Assembly (NCBI GenBank): GCA_031772625.1
Contig: CM062820.1
Location: forward strand, 1,075,145,369 to 1,075,209,368
DNA: 64,000 nt
Direction: 5' to 3'
Origin: Pinus tabuliformis
Lineage: Eukaryota > Streptophyta > Pinopsida > Pinales > Pinaceae
The translations under genes were made by a program, and so were the position numbers. The notes under the pieces were generated by a model. The model was not told where the DNA came from and searched no databases. It was given only the letters and a program-made list of their open reading frames with translations. Shown in pieces: positions 59,831 through 64,000 of this stretch (positions within the stretch are counted from its first letter, which is position 1; the number at the start of each line of letters is the position of its first letter).

Positions 59831-60856
59831 TGTTAACACTCAGGTTGTTCTCTTTGACTTCTAAGGGAATACGGCCAAGGTAACCACTAACCAATCTTTT
59901 GGCCACAGGTCCTAGCCTACCTGTAACCAGAGAGGGCTCTCTCTTTATGATTTAACTTTGTTTTGATAAGGTTTTAGGCTAGCTATGATGCACAGGTTTT
60001 GTTTTGAATTTGTTGGATGATGATTCCAGTTAGAACATGTATGTTTTTGCAGGGTGATCTAGGCCATTGGGCATGGAGTCCGTCATGTTTAACTGCTTGA
60101 TATGTCTGTCTTGAAACACTAGTGATGCTACAGAGCCAGATAAGTGTCTATGGAACAATTCTTTAAAACTGTGATTGGATGGGGTGAAATCAGGGCGTGA
60201 AAGGCAACTAAGGATCTTTCAGTAGGCTGATATGGAGAACAGTGGGAACATTACTTAGGAGCATTCAAGAATTCCTGAATAACATTCATATTTATAGAAC
60301 CAATTAAAACATGAGAAATTAAGAATTCATGTCCATGATTAATTCTGAAGAAAACGTATTCAACAACAGAGATTGAGTACAGGGTGTAACCAAAAATTTC
60401 CTATACTATCTTTTTCTCTATTGTTAGACTAGTGAAACATGCATATGATTTAAGTAAACACAAGAAGACAATACATAGTTCAGGATAACTTATTGTTCCA
60501 ACAGACAACACAGGAATTCTGTAACAGCACGCAGAGCATTAATGAGACATCAAGCCTTCAACAGAGAATGAACTTTCCAGCTTTTTGTATTAGATCATCT
60601 GAAAATATACAATATATTGTCCCAGAGAGAAAATCACCAACCCCAAATACGTTGCAAGGGGAGGTATATATACAAAATTTAGATACAAAAATATCTAGCC
60701 GTTGAATTAATGGCTCATAAATACTGTGCCAACTCCTGAAGAATTACAGCTGAGAGAGTAAATGCTGTAATAATTGCTTAGTGTATTAGCTGTCCAAAAT
60801 TTGTAAGAGAATTTTGACTTTGTGACTCATTGAGTCGGCTGGAGCCGTATTTCCCA
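59831..60856 (-). repeat. Putative 3' LTR of the edge element
   Basis: The plus strand changes abruptly at 59831 to TGTTAACACTCAGG, which on the minus strand is an LTR-like end CCTGAGTGTTAACA. On the minus strand a TATA-like TGTATATATACC lies near 60670 and an LTR-like start TGGGAAATACGG near 60856, preceded by the purine-rich AAAGCAAAGGAAACG. The partner LTR would lie outside the window, so this is inference only. Confidence 0.35.
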
Positions 60857-60993
60857 AATTTGCGCGTTTCCTTTGCTTTAGCTTGCTGTCGTGGTATCAT
60901 GCTGAGTCACCCTTTTGGCCGCCTTGCATGCTGTCCTGATTCTGTTTTTGACTTTGGTTGAGCTGAAGCTGACTAGGACAGACCATACCGAGA

Positions 60994-63900
60994 TTACTGA
61001 GGCAAAATTTGCAGCATTGCCGGCCACCAATCTTCCTTGGGTAGTTGGTGTCTTCGTATCTTTATCAAGGTTTCATCTGCCTCTGTACACCTGTAAAAAT
61101 TTGGTGGGACCTCAAACAAGTGATTAATCTCATGCTCAATGTAGAACAGATTCTCAAGGTTGTCATAGAGGCTCTGCCCTGATGGAGGTCCTGTTTCTTC
61201 AGAAGTACTGGCGGATGCTGTGATCTGGTTTTCAATAAAATTTGTCATCCTAGAGGCATATTGCTCACGGGTGAGCAGTCTTCCTGTGCCGGTCAATAGG
61301 CTGGGCAATCCTCTATTTTGCAATGCTCCCATTTTCAGCTTGTAGTCATCCACCTCAGCCCGCATCTCATGACATTTTCTCTCCACAGTTTGCACAAAAT
61401 TTCTGAGGGTCAGCACCTTTTTCACTGTTAGGACAACATCTGTTCTGTTGATAATGTTCAGGGCTTCCAGCTCCTCTTTGGTCTGATTATTGAGGAAATG
61501 TATCATCCTGTTGGCCTGCTCAGGCCTATTCCCTAGTGCTGTTCTGGCCTTCTGGCTTTCAATTTGTGCTTGGCCTATTAATTCCATCTGTTCATGCACT
61601 GTCTTGATTGACTTCCACTGTCTGGTAAGGGAGTGGTCAATCCGGGCCCACAGAATCCTCTTTATCTCTGCCAGAGTATTTTCTAATTTTAGTTCCTTCT
61701 CTAAGGCCTTTATTTTGTCTTTTAGGGCCTTAATCTCTCTGGTCTGCTCTGCTACTGTTATCTTGGATTTGTCATACTTGGCTTCCAGCTCTACCAATTT
61801 CTCCTTGGCTTGTTTGATCTCTGTCGCCTGAAGCTCCAGCTCTTTGATAACTTTTGTCAATTCATTCATGTTTAAGCTGGACTCAGGAGTTGTTGTTGTT
61901 GCTGCCGCATCTGTTGTTGCTGTAGTCGTTGCAGGGGTCGCTGCTGCCTCTGTAGTTGTGGCAGTGGTTGGGGCAGTCTGAGGAGGTTGGGAGGTTGATT
62001 CTCCCTGTTTGTCTTGGAGTGCCCTTTCTAGCTCCTTTTCCAGATCAATCACTCTTTGATTCAGCTGCATTATTAGGTCCAATTGATCCTCAGCTTCCTT
62101 TTCTTTCTGCAATTCTGCTATTTGAGGGTGCTCAGTAGGAAGCAATTTTAGTCTCTTCTTCAATGCAGCAATATCATCCTCTTTATTTTTCATAAGGGCC
62201 CTCACACCCTTAGGATCCTTAGGATCATGTTCTAAGTCCATAATGATGTCCTCCAGTGTTTTGATCCTGTTTTCCTTGGCCGTGGAGGACATTCTCTCCA
62301 AGTCTAGCTGAGTGTTGGTGTTTTTTAGAGATTCTTTTAATTCATGGGCCATTGTGGCCCTGTCTACCAGTGTGGCATAGACCATTTCCCCTGTTTGCTT
62401 ATGCAGTTCTATCTGATCCATAGGGTGAATGTCTTTTGCCATGACTTCTAGCTTTGTTTTGACAAAATATGCAGCTGACTGAGGCTGCTGTACCTTAGGC
62501 TGAAAATGGGTGAGGATCATCTTTTCCTCTTTGATGTCATATGCTGCCATCAACCTTTCTTGTTTGGCAGGTGTTGCCTTGAGGAATTGTTCATATATCT
62601 GCTTTTTTAGCAGCTCATTCTGTGCCTTGATTTCTTTGAAGGAGGCCTTGGTGCTGGATGGCTTCTTGCTTTGCTGGTTGGAGGAAGATACCTCCATGCC
62701 ACGCTGTCCTCCTTGCTCTTGTTGAAAAGAGCTTATGGAAGTCTGCTGGCTGTCCTCTCTTTCTTTCCTTGGGCTCTCAAGGATCTCCTCGCTGACTTCT
62801 TCTATGACTGGAGAATCAACCCTTTGTCTTTTGGCCTCGGGTTGCTGAGCGGATCCACTAGCAGGTGTGGACTCCTCTCGGTCCCGTTTCTTGCCCCTTT
62901 CCTCATGTGCAGGGGTCTGTAAGGCAGGCACTGTTGCTGCCTCTGTTTGTGGTGGAGGAGTTTGCTCTTGCTGCTGCCCAATTGAGGAGGCAGGTTTATC
63001 TGTCACTACTTCCTTTTCTGCACCCATTATCCCCTTGCCTTTTTCTGTACCTGATGCTGATGTAGATGGCCCGTGGGTGACTGGTGCGGTTGCAGCAGTG
63101 GATGTACCTTCTCCAATTGGATGTGGCTGCTTGAAAGTTACCTGCTGCACAAAATCTAAGTCAAGAGTTTTTTCTAAATCCTTGACATTTCTTTCCATTA
63201 TTTCTTCTTGAGTTAGTTCCTCAATTAATGTGCCTTGCAACCATTCATCTTGGTTGGCATACTGCTCAATTTGTGGATATTTACAGTGCTCATACCCTAG
63301 CAGCCTGTATTTGACTCTTCTAGCACTGATGAAGCCTTCGGGGTCATAAGGGACCCACCAGAAGCTTCTCTTTAGTTTGTATTTATCTCTGAGAATTTGA
63401 TCAGCCTCTTGCCAACCCTCTTTCTTATTCATGATAAAGGGGCCCATGTGGTCTTTGAACTTGAGATGGGCTTTCTTCTTGGCACTATGAAAGTGGGTGA
63501 GGTTAGAGTTAATGAGTTGCCTATAGTATTCCAAGGCGAACATTCTCATTGGTACATATCTTGGGAGCCTATATGGACAGAGCTCACAACCATAGATTCT
63601 GATGACTATATGGTTTTGGTATAGGTACCAATCACCTATTTTATAGTTCTTGGACAGCTGCAAAGTTTTCTGGATTTCAACTGGCAGTCTGGGAGGAGGG
63701 GATCTCATCAATAGGCAAGAGATCGGGTACACAAATTGGTCAATAAATTCACAGTAAGAATATGGTGAATCTTGGACTTGGTGGAAAACTGATGACCAGA
63801 AGATGACAAACCTCTTCTCTCCCCTAGAATCCAGTTTCTTGATAGGGCATTGAAAAGCCTCGGACTGATAATACATGAACAAGTGGTTGATATATGATGA

Positions 63901-64000
63901 ATATTTGAACACACCCTCCCTATCCACTTTCAAGAGCTGGTCATGTATTTTGTTGGCTATAAACTTGGCAAAGTTAAATTTGTAGGCAGGAGGTTGGCCT
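60994..64000 (-). CDS. Large intact protein of unknown family, 5' end beyond window
   Basis: An uninterrupted minus-strand frame of 1001 codons from the window edge to TAA at 60994-60996. The frame is already open at 64000, so the start is outside; the first internal residues here are GQPPAYKFNFAKFIANKIHD. Residues 1-285 (from the edge) form a globular part rich in Tyr, Phe and Trp (FKYSSYINHLFMYYQSEAFQ, RSFWWVPYDPEGFISARRV). Residues about 285-460 are a Ser/Thr/Pro/Gln linker with a basic, NLS-like AKRQRVDS. Coiled-coil segments follow (about 460-690), then an Ala/Thr-rich linker (TTATTTEAAATPATTT), a Lys/Glu coiled coil (EIKALKDKIKALEKELK) and a helical C-terminal part. No zinc knuckle, protease, RT or integrase is seen. 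No introns or stops occur, unlike every other long frame in the window, so it is a recent insertion or under selection. Probably an element-borne protein; function unknown. Confidence 0.75.
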   Translation of the reverse strand, partial: GQPPAYKFNFAKFIANKIHDQLLKVDREGVFKYSSYINHLFMYYQSEAFQCPIKKLDSRGEKRFVIFWSSVFHQVQDSPYSYCEFIDQFVYPISCLLMRSPPPRLPVEIQKTLQLSKNYKIGDWYLYQNHIVIRIYGCELCPYRLPRYVPMRMFALEYYRQLINSNLTHFHSAKKKAHLKFKDHMGPFIMNKKEGWQEADQILRDKYKLKRSFWWVPYDPEGFISARRVKYRLLGYEHCKYPQIEQYANQDEWLQGTLIEELTQEEIMERNVKDLEKTLDLDFVQQVTFKQPHPIGEGTSTAATAPVTHGPSTSASGTEKGKGIMGAEKEVVTDKPASSIGQQQEQTPPPQTEAATVPALQTPAHEERGKKRDREESTPASGSAQQPEAKRQRVDSPVIEEVSEEILESPRKEREDSQQTSISSFQQEQGGQRGMEVSSSNQQSKKPSSTKASFKEIKAQNELLKKQIYEQFLKATPAKQERLMAAYDIKEEKMILTHFQPKVQQPQSAAYFVKTKLEVMAKDIHPMDQIELHKQTGEMVYATLVDRATMAHELKESLKNTNTQLDLERMSSTAKENRIKTLEDIIMDLEHDPKDPKGVRALMKNKEDDIAALKKRLKLLPTEHPQIAELQKEKEAEDQLDLIMQLNQRVIDLEKELERALQDKQGESTSQPPQTAPTTATTTEAAATPATTTATTDAAATTTTPESSLNMNELTKVIKELELQATEIKQAKEKLVELEAKYDKSKITVAEQTREIKALKDKIKALEKELKLENTLAEIKRILWARIDHSLTRQWKSIKTVHEQMELIGQAQIESQKARTALGNRPEQANRMIHFLNNQTKEELEALNIINRTDVVLTVKKVLTLRNFVQTVERKCHEMRAEVDDYKLKMGALQNRGLPSLLTGTGRLLTREQYASRMTNFIENQITASASTSEETGPPSGQSLYDNLENLFYIEHEINHLFEVPPNFYRCTEADETLIKIRRHQLPKEDWWPAMLQILPQ

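Noticed and set aside
62867-63211. Plus-strand frames opposite the edge protein
   Set aside because: They are complements of low-complexity coding sequence in the minus-strand gene.
1-64000. tRNA, rRNA, organelle or bacterial genes
   Set aside because: I saw no cloverleaf, rRNA core or organelle gene motif by eye. A covariance-model scan was not possible here.

Overview
The window is nuclear DNA of a seed plant with a large, repeat-choked genome. Plant Copia, Ty3/gypsy and L1-type elements, old nested insertions and decayed plant gene pieces (growth-regulating factor, ADP-glucose pyrophosphorylase, mevalonate diphosphate decarboxylase, eIF2A) all point that way. A gymnosperm is a reasonable guess but is not proven. 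I see no clearly intact host gene. The one long intact reading frame runs off the right edge on the minus strand (60994-64000) and looks element-borne.

Left part (1-6843): a decayed Copia element (555-5609) lies between two directly repeated flanks of about 390 bp.

Centre left (6844-31486): a three-level nest of LTR elements that can be unpicked from LTR ends, primer-binding sites and 5-bp target duplications. Level 1 is a minus-strand element with 184-bp LTRs (6844-31486, about 4.1 kb before interruption; duplication AAAAG). It carries only a gag-like gene plus antisense, intronless pieces of an MVD gene and an eIF2A gene. Level 2 (6927-27462, duplication TTTAT) sits in its left LTR. Level 2 has LTRs of about 2 kb and encodes only a coiled-coil / G-patch / double CCHC gag-like protein. 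Level 3 is two insertions in the 3' LTR of level 2: a Copia element (12818-19538) and a minus-strand Ty3/gypsy element (19608-26985).

Centre right (31487-48388): mostly non-coding DNA. A full-length L1-type LINE (35569-43333, 19-bp target duplication, poly-A) sits inside a tandem-repeat array. Beyond it are AT-rich DNA with a 58-bp repeat, a growth-regulating-factor remnant with QLQ and WRC domains (45306-45821, minus) and an AGPase small-subunit remnant (about 46737-47045, minus).

Right part (48389-64000): two direct copies of a 3.2-3.3 kb unclassified repeat (48389-51720 and 56642-59830) encode a decayed protein of unknown family with a charged coiled coil. Between them is a decayed gag-like polyprotein with no pol (53823-55608). 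At the edge is a 1001-codon uninterrupted frame for a protein of similar layout: globular N-terminus, low-complexity linker, coiled coils. The unusual theme of the window is the number of pol-less, gag-like or coiled-coil element proteins next to captured or decayed host gene pieces. All identifications are by eye; no database search was run.
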